DNA of 64,000 nucleotides, from contig CM076153.1 in the NCBI GenBank assembly GCA_038025085.1, forward strand, positions 5,115,501 through 5,179,500. The letters run 5' to 3'. Position 1 is the stretch's first letter. Each line of letters opens with the position of its first letter. The DNA comes from Tetragonia tetragonoides (taxonomy: Eukaryota > Streptophyta > Magnoliopsida > Caryophyllales > Aizoaceae). The position numbers and the translations under genes are program-made. The notes under the pieces were generated by a model. It searched no databases. It had not been told where the DNA came from and saw nothing but the letters and a program-made list of their open reading frames with translations. This document shows, in pieces, positions 24,180 to 37,136 of this stretch.

Positions 24180-27100
24180 TTACAATTTTTTTGTTTCCTT
24201 TCCTACCTCTCGCTCCAAGAAAGTCTCCATTACATCAGAGTACATTCCCGCTTCAGAATTTCGGTATTCTGAAGCATGCTGAGGATGGTGATCAAGAGAA
24301 GTCGAGGAAGATGAAAATGTCATTCGGGCAGGTAATGTATAGCTTCGCTTGAATTTACTCTCCATATTCTTTCTCATTTGATCTTGGTGACTATCAAGGC
24401 TTAAGAACTCATTTGAATTCGTCCCACCCGCACCTTGTAGATTTGGACTTGGGCCCTCCTGGTTTGAATTTGAAGCCTTGCCATCAAGCATAAGGCCGTG
24501 GTGATTCGAATCAGGCTTGGTCCCCAAGCTCTCCGGGTTGAACAAGAGCTTGGCGTCATCAGCTCTTCCAGTTAGAGCACTAAAAAAGGAGAGTCCATTG
24601 GGCCATTTGATGTCTGATTCGTGTTCTCCCATCATTTGATCATCCATCCTATTTTCGCCTGAATGAGGCATCAAAAACATATGTGGCTCCTCTTTGGAAG
24701 ACGGGAACCCAAGAGGTCGTTGGTAATTGGGAGGTGCAAGCATTGAGGCCGGAGAAGGGAGGGGACGTGGGCCCCAGTTGAAGAGCGGCGGGGGGGCCAA
24801 GGGAGGGGCTGGCTGCTTCGTAGGGATAGTGGCAGAGGAGGAGGCGTTTCTGGTTGAAGAGAAAAGCTGCGAAAGATAGAAGCCGGATTGGTATCCAAGC
24901 GATTCAAAGGTATGCCTCATTCTTAAGACAAAGTGGAGATCTTCAGGTATCTGAAACAGAGAAATTTTAACATTTATCAATGAAATTGAGAGCAATAACT
25001 CTGTATGGATTCATTACCAAAAGAATTTACTCAACAAATTTAAAAGTTTCAACCCTTTTCCCTGATTTTGGTTTATTTTAATCTCACAGTTTAAAGTTCA
25101 TGAGGATATGTTAGCAATACTTTGAGCTGTGTATATATTTTAACAGAAATAAGTATGAAGTGGCAGGCTGCTAAACAAATTGTGACAGGTTTGTGTGCAC
25201 AAACATTTTGCTTTCTTTACTCTCACAGTTTAAACATCATGAGGATATGTTAGCACTTAGCAATACTTCGAGCTGTGTATTTTAAGTATATGAAGTGGCA
25301 GGCTGCTGCTTGTGACAGGTTTGTGTGCACAAAGAGATACTTTAAATTAAAAGATGCTAAACCTTATTTTTAAATATCATAAGACCACTTTTTACTGGTG
25401 AAACTTTGCTAATCAAGATGTAAAACTAATTAAAGGTTTGCTTTATCAATGTAACCCATAATCTATTGTCAATCATATCTTAACTGTATAAGTAATCATA
25501 CCGCAAGCTAGGGCGCCAAAAAGAGGAAAATATAGAAAGGAAGGTAAAAGGAGCACTCACAATCTTGCAGGATCCTAATTGAAGTAGTCCGTGGCCCGCT
25601 TGAATTACAGCAATGGTCTGCGCAAAATCGAGTCAAATACAACACAAGAAAAATTGATGTATAGTTAAAACACAGGATAAAAGAGTGCTAGACTGGAAGT
25701 AGTTTTAACCGGTTCAAAACCTAACCTGAATTCCGGATTCAAATTGCTCAGTCCATTCAGGAGGAAGCTGAAATCAACAAACAGCAAAAAGAGACAAAGA
25801 AACAAGTAAAATTACATCAATCATACAAATAGTAATTCACCTAACCATAATTATGAAGTATATCGGTGCAAAACACACTTTTACTATACCATGAAATGAT
25901 TGGAGTCGGTCAAGTAAGAAATAATTAGTATAGCTAATAGTCTTTCTCAAATCCCTTAAGTTTACACCATTCTCTCTCAAATGGACCATAATATACAAAT
26001 CAAATATAGGGAAAGTTTCAATAACAAAAATGTAATTTTGTAATTGCTTTTGGTACATACAGCATCAAAGGAGCTCTGCCAATAGTTGGAAATATTGGGT
26101 TCACATTCTGAAGGCTCTTTGAAAACCCATTTGTGACATTTATCAGAAGCAACCTTCCCCATCAACCTGCACAAATTAAGCACCATTCAAAAGTCACTAT
26201 TACCCACAATTCTAAACAATCCATCCACATATATCTGGCCTCAACAAGGGAGAAGGAAAAGCTTTCCTCCATTCTAACACAAAGACTTAAACAGACGGGT
26301 TTCGCTCATAGGTCTATACAATCCGAAAGACTACCAGTTAAGCTAAATGCTACTATCAGTATTCACTATTCAGTAATCAGTAGTGAACCATGTAATTTTT
26401 CTAGCCAATTGAACTGTCTATTTTGGGTTGTGGGGGGGACAGTGAGAGAAAGACACAAAGCGAAGGAGTAGATCAAATTACATAACACCTACCAAGTACC
26501 CACCCTTCTCCATAATTATATAACTGAATGGACATCTTGCTGAAGGCCTTCCTGACAAGATCTTCACTGTCAATCTCATCCAGGCACTCTCCTCCTACTC
26601 GTCCGTGGCAGAACCCATCTTCCCACATCAACATCCTTCACAATAATTGTTTACACTAATCAGCTCAACTAGCAAAGGCAGCCACCCAAAGATTAATGAA
26701 ATACATCAATAACATAAAGATATTTAATTATTCGCGAGTAAAAAAATACAAAACTCATTGACCTTCAACTGATCATCAAACTGGGAAGAAACTACTTGTT
26801 ATTACTATATCTACATCAAAAATTGAATGGAAAAATTAAAAACCCCTGTTTTACCACAAAAATTGCCCAGTCAACTCTAGCAAATAAAGGTAGCAACTTT
26901 ACTTTACTAATGCTTAAAACACTCATCTTTTTTCTTTTTTTCTTTTTTTTGGTTGAAGAAAAGGCAACTCCTCCATTTACATTTTCATCAATCATAAAAA
27001 TGTCACTAATCATTGATACACTTAAGAGCCAAGTTTAATACTCACTAATCATAAAACTAATCAAGTTAGTGAATATCCATCAAGAACAAAAATATTGATA

Positions 27101-27937
27101 AGAAGACCAAATAGCAACAAAACAAACAACTAAGAAGTACCCATTTCAAGTTAATCACTAAGAACCCACATCCTATTAATCACTAAAAACTAAGTGCTTG
27201 TTTGGTTGAATTAGGGAAGTGAGTTCCCATGGGAAGTATTAATTCATGGGAATTATAAAATCATGAAAAGTGCCCAAACTTGTTTGGTTGCACTAAGGAA
27301 CTTTGAATTCATGGGAAGTGATGTGGGAAGTAGTACTTACCTAGGGAGGGCTTGGTAAGTGACTTCCTCCATTTGGAGGGAGTGACTTCCCATGGGAAGT
27401 TAATTCCTAAATTTTTTTGTCAACCAAACAACAAGGGATTTTAGGAAGTTGTACTTGCCATGTTAATTGTATGTCAACCAAACAAGCACTAAATAAAATC
27501 AATATTGATACCCCCTTCCAAAAAAAACAAACAAAAAAAAACAAAAAGAAAAAGGAAAATGGTCCAGAAGTAGAGTGAAGACAAAAAGAAAATACTCACA
27601 AGCTACCATTATCATCACCAACTTTGCAACCATTTCCACCTCTAACTCTCCTGCAATAATGAAACCCCTTTCAGTAAAACAATCAAAGAAATTGATTTTC
27701 ATTTTGTTCATCAAAAAGTCTTGAACATGGCTGGCATTCAAATAAAACCAACCAAAAAAAAAAAAAAGATGTGATTTTTCAGAGAGAAAGAGTAGAAAAT
27801 TACGGGCGGGGACGAATAGTCCAGAAGACAGAGTAAGTCCAGTCTGAGTTGAGACAGACACCTCTGAGGGCCTCATGAAGGGCCATCATCCCAACTGCCT
27901 CTTTGCTCCTATCTCCCCCTGCTCCTGAGCCCACCAT
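24180..27937 (-). CDS. bHLH-MYC_N-domain protein ('serine/threonine-protein kinase WNK-related' family)
   Basis: Seven coding exons on the minus strand: 27937-27804, 27650-27600, 26635-26504, 26166-26061, 25767-25726, 25617-25561 and 24950-24180. Every junction is GT-AG and the total is 430 aa in frame. Residues about 15-170 look like the N-terminal domain of MYC/LHW-type bHLH factors: MMALHEALRGVCLNSDWTYS, VFWTIRPRP, then LMLMWEDGFC, LYNYGEGLMGKVASDKCHKW, PEWTEQFESGIQTIAVIQAG, HGLLQLGSCKI and PEDLHFVLRMRHTF. There is no basic helix-loop-helix and no kinase domain, despite the family's common 'WNK-related' label. The C-terminal 230 residues are Pro/Ser/Asn-rich and ordered only near LPARMTFSSSSTSLDHH. 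The domain mediates protein interactions in bHLH/MYB complexes; a regulatory role is inferred. Intron 2 carries a Tourist-like MITE and intron 6 a tandem duplication. Confidence 0.88.
25082..25333. repeat. Imperfect tandem duplication of about 115-140 bp in intron 6
   Basis: Copy 1 (25082-25203) and copy 2 (25221-25333) share CTCACAGTTTAAA, CATGAGGATATGTTAGCA, GAGCTGTGTAT, GAAGTGGCAGGCTGCT and TGTGACAGGTTTGTGTGCAC. They differ by small indels. Intronic in the 'WNK-related' gene. Confidence 0.85.
27194..27489. mobile_element. Tourist-like MITE (PIF/Harbinger type) in intron 2
   Basis: Perfect 16-bp terminal inverted repeats GTGCTTGTTTGGTTGA (27194-27209) and TCAACCAAACAAGCAC (27474-27489). 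The 3-bp target duplication TAA lies at 27191-27193 and 27490-27492. Length 296 bp with no coding capacity. TAA/TTA duplication and this type of TIR are the hallmarks of PIF/Harbinger MITEs. It sits in the intron between exons 2 and 3 of the 'WNK-related' gene. Confidence 0.9.
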
Positions 27938-30588
27938 CTTTTTCTCTCTCCTCTAGCTTTTTGTTCTTGTTGTTCTTCTCTATTTCACTTGCAAAGACAA
28001 ACCCTTTATTTCTCTCTCTCTGAATTTGCTCTCTTACTTAAGAGAAGTTGGTTTTTATTTTGTGCCTTTGTTTTAGCAACACCTCTAAGCTCTAACCTTT
28101 AGCAAATAGGAACCACAAAGGGTGAAGGTGAACCCTTCATATATCTCTCTTCTCTTTCTCTCCCCTTCCACTGTTTTGTATTGTTTTGTTTTTTTTTTAA
28201 GAATTTTGATTCTCCCAAGCAAGCATAAAAGAGGGTAGAGACTAGAGAGGGGGCAAGGATTTGGTAAACAATCTTAGAGGTGATGTAAAAAGGGTGGGTC
28301 TCAACTCTCAAAGATGGGGTTGAAATTTGGATGATGTTGATCAGTATTTAACCATGGTTTGGAAGTAATTTTTGTATTTTATTTTATCTTATAAGCTAAT
28401 TTATTGTCTAGTGATGAGCAAGTTTTGTGTGACACCAACTCACAGAAAAATGGGATCACTATTTAAAAATGTAATGGGTTACATAGTATGAGTAGCGACT
28501 CTTGTTTTATAGAAGAAGTGACTCTGATCTTGTTAAAAGTTACGAAAATACCGTTTTATAATAGAAGTTTTTGGGTAGAATATTTTGTGATGTGTGTATT
28601 TATTAAGACAAAAAGAAATAGGTGGGGACAACTTTTATGTTTTATCCTATCTTCCAAGACAAAAGCCCCCTTGTGTGATCAGTGAGATGAGACTTTGGGA
28701 AGTGAAGGGAAGGGGGGCAAACCAGAGGTATTTTCTCTTGGCCACACTGTGGGTTAGGTGTGTGGAATTACTGTTATGCCCTTTGTCTGTTAGGATCTTT
28801 TTGGTTGGATGCTAATAAGATGCAACCAGGTCCAGGTGTGTGTGTTGGTTATTAAGGAAGTGTCGAGCAGCTTTGAGATTTGAGAATGAGATGAGCCTTT
28901 TTGGTTTTAATTGGCAAATGGCAAGGCAAGGACCTTTCTAGTTTTCTACCACTGTGTAATGCCGGTGAGTTGAATGAGTTCCTTACTTGTGCAAAATATA
29001 GAAATTGCGAAGCTCTTTCTCCATGTTGTTCTATTTCTTTTTCTTTTCTTGACTTTTTTTTTTTTGGGGGGGGGGGGGGCTTATGGTGGGTGAAAAAATA
29101 GATCACCCAACTGAACTAAATTGAACTCCACTAAAATGAACCAAACTTAATAGAACTAACCCATTTATTAAGCAAGTGGAAAAAAACACTCTAATTGTTC
29201 CTTAAAATGCTCAAATTCATAACGTAATGTTACAAGTGGTTAAAACATCTCTTAGATTTCTCCCCCCCCCCCCCAATTTCTAAAACATCTCATAGCAATA
29301 AGGACTAGACTCTAATTACATAGTCACGGGAAGGTAAGTTAAAAATTAGATGTCTAGGACATTATCTATCAATATAAGTTTGAAGAAACAACAAAATAGT
29401 TTTACCTGAACCTAAAGTTATTAAACTGCCCATATCAATTCTTCCACATTCAAGCATATGTTAACCTAACATGGATTGATATTTTTTGATAATTAACCTA
29501 GCATTAGATATAACCTACCAAATAATTTATCAACTAAACTAATTAACATTTGCATGTTTGAGTTTTGACATTATTTATGTTTTTGATTTAAATAGTTGCT
29601 ACTTACAATCGATCAATAAAAATATATTTAAATCTAGAAAGTTATAAATTTGTCATTAAACTCCTGATCTAAGACAAGACCAAAGGCAACAAAAAAAATA
29701 GGGGCGCGTGAGTCCTACGCACCCGCCCAAGTGTACATACTCTCGAGATTACTCAAAAAATTGTGGTATTCCTCTACCTGACTTGGATTAAGAGCGAGTG
29801 TCTCACTTGTCAATATCTTTTTTCCTTTATAGGGCAATGCACTAGAGCATTTCCTTAGTTGACTAAACTCATTACATCGGGTACCTTTTCAATTTAGTTG
29901 TTGCTTAACGAAAATTAGCAATTCGTGTTTGCTCTGCGCCTCTGCCCATGCATTTCAGTATTTCATTGTCCATTACATAGATGGATAGGCATTTTCCCCT
30001 CTTACAAAATGTAATGAATCAATGAACCCGACTATAACCAATACATAAACAGTTGAGAATAATTTTGTGAAGTTAGATTTGGTATAATTTTCTTAAATTG
30101 AGTGGGGGTACAATTTCTTAATAGAGAATAGGCTAAGTTGCTCATGCATCAATCATCAAAATTCGGCATATGGAATCTTTTTCTGGTCAAAGGAGGTGCA
30201 GAAGAATTCTGAGAACTTAGATTTGGTCTAATATCTTAATAGCTAAACTATTAGCATCGCCATTTTTGTCTCTCAAAGGACACGCTAAAGCTAGATAATC
30301 ATAGCAATTTCGCAAGTACCATTTTTTTTTGATAAGAAATTCGCTAGTACCATTAACTAGAGGAAAAAGACAGTGAAAGACGAAAATATAAAAATGATAA
30401 TAGAAGTACCTAATAATTCGGCCAGTTGTTTATTAATTGTATTCCATTTTCTATACTCGTATTCCTTTATGACCTTTATAATATAATGGAGATTGGAGGG
30501 AGGTCATCTCAATTTTACGTTTTAAAAATTCAACTTTGATTAATCTTGTTACCCCTTTAAAACCAATAATGAAAGGTACTACACTATT

Positions 30589-30818
30589 ACTCCCTCTGTT
30601 TTAAGATTGTTTTTTCCTTTGACTTTTTGAACTCAAAGTTTACAAACTCTGTCATTTAATTTAAGAAAAAGTTTAAAAAATTATTATTATCTATTTTTAA
30701 TTAGATTTTCAAAATATCATTTTTTTATAATTTTTATAAAAAAATAATTATCCATAATTAAAGGACCAATGAAAATTTTTAATAATATTCCAAGCAACTA
30801 GTATTTGGAACAGAGTGA
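30589..30818. mobile_element. Stowaway-like MITE, degenerate
   Basis: Left end CTCCCTCTGTTTTAAGATTG. Right end, read inward from the other strand, TTCACTCTGTTCCAAATAC. This resembles the CTCCCTCYGTTYYAAA terminus of plant Stowaway (Tc1/mariner) MITEs. AT-rich and non-coding inside. The expected TA duplication is not clear on the right, so the copy is old or its ends are slightly off. Confidence 0.5.
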
Positions 30819-31836
30819 ACAAATCCATTTACAAGAAAAAGATGGCAAATTATCTTGATGGCAAAGTATTAGACTTGGGTGATTAAAGGTAAGAATGGTG
30901 ATTAAGGTCTCACGTGGGCACGTGACATGGCAGAGGAGTCGGTGCATTGTTGATCATAAACAAATAGCGGAACCCGCACGAATTGCGAACTTTGCGTCCT
31001 GTCTCCTATGTCAACCACTACGCGCATATGGTTGTCACTCTATCACTCTCAACTCTCAAGTCTCAATGTCATTAGTAAACGGTAAATACACTAACAAGTG
31101 ATTAGTATAAGTGATTCGTCACTCTCATCCTTTTAACTAATATCAAAAATTTAAATTTGAAAAATTAAAATTATGCTTGCTAGAATCACTTTACTATTTT
31201 GTGAATCGACCCAATGCAAACATCATTAATACTAGGACAAAAGATTTAAGATGAACTCGTAGTTCAAATAAAAAAAACATTAGTCAATATTTCCTTTATC
31301 TTCATAAATTTTGCTATTTTCAGACACATACCCAAAAATAAATAAAAATTGCACAACTTCCGCCAATATCTCGGTTTTTTTTTTTGTGTAATTATACGAA
31401 ATGACACGTTATAAAACTAAGGAAAACAACACTGAACAAATGGAACAAATTGTCGAATAAATGTAGAATGAGATACAACATAGAGAGAAACAAAATATAT
31501 TGAAACGGAGCGAAAATGAACACAATATAGAGACAATAAAAAAAGTAGAAATAAGACTTGCTAGCTTCTACATCGGTATTGTGACTATGTTTTCGTCATT
31601 TTCTTTCCAATTTAGTTCGTAGAGACTTATCACTTAAATAATTTGTTTATTTTCAGATAAGTCCATCATGATTGATATATCATTTACATGATTCAACACG
31701 TTATCTCAAATGAGTTTAATGGTGAAGGTATTTTGACAAATTACAAAGGTTAATGATCCAACTGTAAGGAGGAAAAAAAAAACATTTAGTGTCAATTCAA
31801 TGTCGTCTATGGATTTGATACTTACCTACGAAGTTG

Positions 31837-32165
31837 AAATTTCATAATATTAGAAGCTTCTTTTATATGAGTTGAGAGGATTGAGGATGTGTTTTTGTTT
31901 TTTTTACTTAATTGAACTTAACTAGATTGAGTTTATTGAACTGAATAATTGTTAAAGAAAAAGTTGATTACTAAAATAAATTGAATTTTACTAGATTAAA
32001 TTAAACTAAACTAAACTAAAATAAGCTAAACCAATTATTAAATACGTGAAAATGAACATTGATTGGTAAACAACTAACAATTGCCTCATTGTTGAAATTT
32101 CATAATATTAGAAGTTTTTTTTATACGAGTTGAGAGGGCTGAGGATGTGTTCTTTTTCACTTAAG
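31837..32165. repeat. Direct repeat pair of about 70 bp
   Basis: GAAATTTCATAATATTAGAA, then GAGTTGAGAGGATTGAGGAT, at 31837-31905 is repeated with a few changes at 32094-32163. The copies are about 257 bp apart. They flank a copy of the AACTAAACTAAA-type repeat and could be the remains of element ends. Confidence 0.6.
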
Positions 32166-32345
32166 TAATGGTGTTAGTTTACTGGTAAACAAGTTACAAC
32201 TTATACACTATGTCTTGGGTTCAAATTTCTTGGGAAGCACCAGCACGAATTAATTCGTGAAATATCCGAAGCCGTGTGTTAGGAGGTGCCTTTTAATTAT
32301 ACCCAAAGATAAAGGAAGTTCCTCTTTACCAAAAAAAAAAAAACA
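32165..32345 (+). mobile_element. tRNA-derived SINE-like element with A tail
   Basis: TGGTGTTAGTTTACTGG (about 32168-32184) resembles a Pol III A box and GGGTTCAAATTTC (about 32217-32229) a B box. The element ends CCTCTTTACC followed by A13. This order (A box, B box, A tail, about 180 bp) is that of a plant SINE. No clear target duplication seen. Confidence 0.5.
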
Positions 32346-33105
32346 AACCAATTATCTGATGAACAGAAAAGTAAAGTGTGAACAATTTTCAAAGGGGCGC
32401 GTGTGATTAGTTGAATTAGCCCGTCAATCAAAAGTCCTATGCTTGCTCCGCATTGACCGGTCTCCGTCTCAACGATCGTATCTTTGCGGGTCCCGCTCTA
32501 CACTACTCCTATTTGTTTACTCCTTCTCACGGTCTCATTTAATTATTATTCTATTAAATTTATTTTTCTGTGCTTGGATTCAAACTCAATCATCCCCTAT
32601 TGGGATATTATACAATTGTGGTCATGGAATTCAGAAATCTGCAAAAGTAGAGTATATAAAAAATTTCATAGAGTTTCATATGTTTATTGAAACCAATTAA
32701 TGTGGGTGTGTGTAGTATTATACTAAATTACAAATGTCTTAAGGAAAAAGTTGGAGTCTGATAGATACCTATCACTTTTCCTTGTGTAATAGGTAAGGTA
32801 GGGGTGTAAACTGTAAACTGTCGAGATATTTCTTGTTTTTCGCTAACTCGGCCAATCCAAATATCCTTTGTTTAAACTCTTCTAATTAACGACGATAAAT
32901 AATAATATGGACAATCAGTGCCTATTGTGAATCGTCTTCTTAAATAAATGTGTAATTGAGACCAATACATCTCATTTCACTACTAATGGTGGTGTTCATT
33001 TTAGCGATGTTTAGTTTATTACTATGATGTTTAATTCAGTTCAATGGTGTTCGATTTATTACTATGATATTTTATTCAATTCATTTCAAATCTATATAAC
33101 ACTTA

Positions 33106-35239
33106 TTTTTTTTTGATAATTAGAGGAATATTATTAATGCATACCAGTCATAGCAAATTAGTGCTAAGAACTAGTCATAGAGCCACATCCAAATACAGAA
33201 GCCACCCAAACTACTAAAACAGAGGCCAAAAGAATGAAGCTATAGTGCACCTTCACCCACCAAGCTAAGCCTCTGAGTCTACCCTATATTAGATAGCCTC
33301 AGTAACAGTACATTGCACCCACAAAATCAAACAGAGACAATCACTTCAACTTGATGAATGAGGGATGACACGCCATTTTAGCTAACCTCTAGGGAAGACT
33401 TGCCACCAAGCTTTGATCAAGAAACTCCACTAGGTACGATCTGCCCACTCCTATCTTGATTGCATAGGTGAAAATTTGGGACAATTGTGGCTACCTTGTG
33501 CTTATTTCGTATGCCATATCTTTCTTTCAGTCATGGTTCAAAAGGAAGTTCCCCTATTGTTTACTTGGGCTCTTGTTCCTTCATGCCCACCAACTGTTTG
33601 TGAAAATGACTAAGAGAAAATTAATAAGCTTAAGCTTAAACCATCAGCTCAACCGACTTCTTTAGTGCATAACACTGAAAAACCACCAAGAAATCACGCA
33701 CACTAGACACTCCCTGCATCGCCAATCCATCTTGATTGCATTTGCACTCCTCGTCCTGTTCACAATGCCACTCTTGACAAGTACAAGCAACTAGAACCAC
33801 GCCACAAAATCACGATCCCTATGTAATCCTTGCTTGGCCAACCCATCCGCTATTGAATTTGCACTCCTTGATCTATGAACAAAAGACATCTTTGGCCACC
33901 AAACCTGAACCCGTCTAATAAAGTTGAGCTCAAACCGAGAATTCCAAGGCCCACCCACTTTCGAATTGCACCATGAGATAACATTAGCCGAATCCGATTC
34001 AATGATGATCTCAAAATGGGACATCCAATCCTTCGATATAGTTTCCATTAGCGCTCTGTAAATGGCACCAACTTCAGCTTGGTTGATCTCCACATAAGGC
34101 ATTTTACAAGAGAAAATACACCTAAAGTTACCATTTCACTCACGAAGCACCCCACCTATTGCTGCACATCCATCCTTAAACGAAGCATCAACATTCCATT
34201 TTAAAGAACCAGTTTTCGGAGGCTCCCACTCACACACGACACGATCTCTGTTATCACGTACATGGATTCTCAAGCACGTAGGTGTTCTGCATATCTCACT
34301 TGGGGAATAAGGAAAAGAATCGTCCCAAGCTTTCACCCACCATGCCAATCTCATTAGGATCAACTCAAATGACTCCTCAATATTACAGAGCTTTCCTTCA
34401 AAGATACGCAGATTTCTTTCCTTCCAATTTGACCACACCAACACAAAAATAAAAGTAATATGTACCTTTCTAAAATGCTGGCTCCCTACTGACATCGAGC
34501 ACCACTGCACAAAAAACTCCATCATGCTACGAGGAGCGCACCACTGAATTTCCCATATTGCCAACCACTTGTTCCACAGCTTCCACGCAAAATTACAGTG
34601 GATCAAAATGTGATCGCTACTCTCTTCTTCAACCTCACACAGCACACACTGAAGGTCTGAAACACAATTAAAGCCCATTTTTGTAGCCTATCTTTCGTCT
34701 TCAGGCGACCCAAGCAAGAGAGCCAAAGAAACAACTCCACTTTGGGAGGAGCCAAGCCCTGCCAAACACCCTTAACCGCTTCATGAACCACACCACCTTC
34801 ACGCTTGATGATCTCCCTTTGGAGCGAGTTGACAGTAAAATTGCTCCCATTATTAAGTTTCCATCCCACTTCATCCTCGCTCTGAGGATCCAGCTGCACC
34901 TGTGAAAGAATTTCTAGCAGAGAGTTTTTTTGATCAACCTCCCAAACAAATAAATTTCGTCTCCATGTCAGACTCCACCTCCAAAGCAACCCGTCCCACA
35001 AACCAACATCTCCTACCTTAGCTTGAGGTTCATTAGATAAAGAGAATAACCTTGGGAATTTTGTTGCCAAGGATTGCTCTCCTACCCAAACGTCTTAACC
35101 AGAAACTAGCAGTTAGCCCATTACCAATCCTCACCACTAAATTCTCCTTAAAAATCTCCACCACAATATTATTTCTTTTGACACAGGAAACAATATCCTT
35201 CCACACCCCCCCTATTCTAGGGATACTTAAGTTATCTAA
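33106..35239 (-). pseudogene. LINE remnant, 3' part (zf-RVT and RNase H), poly(A) end
   Basis: Minus strand, read right to left: NGLTASFWLRRLGRR, then the zf-RVT-type segment (VKGVWQGLAPPKVELFLWLS, GRLKTKD), then an RVT_3-type RNase H (EVGAIYRALMET, IESDSANVISWC, FVHRSRSANSIADGLAKQGL) ending at 33791. A 3' UTR of about 680 bp ends in A9 (T9 on the plus strand at 33106-33114). Frameshifts near 34650 and 35050 break it. The upstream continuation lies at 41112-41430, beyond the Harbinger insertion. Confidence 0.85.
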
Positions 35240-35446
35240 GGCCCCGTTCGGCATGGTTTTTAGTTTTCAGTTTTCAAAATTTTGAAAACCAAAACCAGTT
35301 TTCAGTTGCAAGATTTCAATTTTTGTTGTAAGTTTTCAAGTTTCAAAACACATAAGTAATAGCTTTGATAATGGTCCCAAAAGCTATATATAGCTAAATC
35401 ACATTGGTACTGGCTCTGTCATGATAATAATAACGGTAGTACCACC

Positions 35447-35537
<91 letters not shown>
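35447..35537. repeat. (AAT)n-(ATT)n self-complementary microsatellite
   Basis: AAT units run into ATT units near 35485, so the tract is its own inverted repeat (arms of about 38 and 52 nt). It lies inside the Harbinger element downstream of the transposase stop. Confidence 0.95.
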
Positions 35538-35645
35538 GTAAAAATAATAAACCAAAAAGACAGTAAAGAAAATACAATTGAGACATGGTAGGGAAAATAT
35601 TACGAGCAATAATAAAAATAAATGTTAACCTATAAATCCAATCAA

Positions 35646-36359
35646 CTAAGCTTGACCATTAGCTGCATTCCATAAACGTTGAGCCAAGTTATCTCGAAAT
35701 CTAGCCATCCGTCGAAGATCTGCTGCACTTGCGGTAGAAACTTGTGGTATAGAAGCTTCTCCGGCAGTATTTCCACTAGCTTCATCTTCCAACTCAACAT
35801 TATCATCACCATATCGAATAAATAAAGGATCATCTTGCATCTCCAACTTAATGAAATTGTGAATAACACAACAAGCAAGCGGTATATACTTTTGCCTTTT
35901 CAATGAATATGGCAACATAGACTTGAGAAGTGGAAAACGAGCCTTCAACACCCCAAAACATCTCTCAATCACGTTACGCAAGGAAGAATGTAAATAATTA
36001 AATAACTCAGCTGCAGCTTGAGGTTCTCTTTGCCCTCTATAATCACGTAGGTGATATCTTTCACCACGATATGGCGAAAGAAAACCTGGCATATTGGTGT
36101 ATCCCGAGTCCACCAAATAATACTTATGATTTGGAGGTAGAGGGAATTTATTACTCGGCTCATGAATAGTCTCCAAGAAAACTCTAGAATCATTAGCTGT
36201 TCCTTCCCAACCAACCATAGCAAACGTGAACTTCATGTCAAAAGAACAAGCACACATCATGTTGACAGTGGTATCAATTTTCCGCCCACGATAGGGAATT
36301 TGCTCATCTTTTGGAACACATGCTGAAATATGTGTACCATCGATAGCCCCTACACAATT
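35646..36359 (-). pseudogene. Harbinger DDE transposase, N-terminally truncated
   Basis: An open exon from an acceptor (TTTTCAG) at 36359 to the stop at 35646. It contains the catalytic triad context of HARBI1-like nucleases: GAIDGTHI (first Asp), GTANDSRVF (second Asp) and NVIERCFGVLKARFPLL (Glu), plus PNHKYYLVDSGYTN and the C-terminal AACCVIHNF-like helix. The N-terminal portion normally encoded upstream was not found between 36360 and 39360. Confidence 0.85.
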
Positions 36360-37136
36360 CTGAAAATCATAGCAAGAAGCTTTACAAAACAGGGGAGCTG
36401 CAGTAACTAGAGGAGAAAGTCACAAATAGCAAAACTGAAAAAAGGCATTATAGTAGTCTGGACATCACCAAATCAACAGTTATGTAGTCTAGTGCATCAG
36501 CCTAAATCACATGCTTTGTACACTTACTCATGTTGCATTTTTCATTTCCTTCCTACATAATAATCAATGCATAAGATCTTATAAGGGCACAAATTTCTTT
36601 GATACATATACATGCTCTAGTGTACAACTAAAACCAATATATATTCTCATGTCATAGCAAATACACCATAAGAGCACAAAATATATGAGACAATGCACAA
36701 CCAATAATAACAGCAACAATGGAAATTTCTATGGGGTACCCTGAGTTATGGCCTAAATACAGCAAGGTGACTTGAGGTTTCAATCATATCTCAGAGGTAA
36801 CCTCTTTATAACTTTAAATACAGAGAGCTGCCCTCGGACAATTGCAGGCAATCGTGAAGAATAAACAGAGAGACAATCTGCAGAAAGCAACTAAAAGATG
36901 ACCATACGTGTATACAGAACAAAAGCATGTCCATATATCTACAGAACCAAAGCATTTCAATATATCCTCAAAAGTCAAGATTATTGTGGACTGTGTTTGT
37001 ATCTGAATGTCCCAATCAAGCCCTTGTAGTCAAGCAACAGGGAAGTGAGATAATAAAGGAAAAATAATAATGCCAGACGTACCTGCATATCAGGAGATAG
37101 TTAGGAGAGCTTCAGATGCAGGACATGTACTGCAAG

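Larger units (their letters stand above)
27938..33105. other. Intergenic with scattered repeats, no gene
   Basis: Begins with the 5' leader and promoter of the minus-strand gene (GA-rich on its sense strand near 27990-28025). T13G14 at about 29053-29079 and C13 at about 29262-29274 are long homopolymers. Copies of the GAACTCCACTAAAATGAAC-type repeat lie near 29110-29190 and a degenerate one near 31910-32060. A Stowaway-like MITE, a direct repeat pair and a SINE-like sequence are listed separately. No coding exon recognised. Confidence 0.5.
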
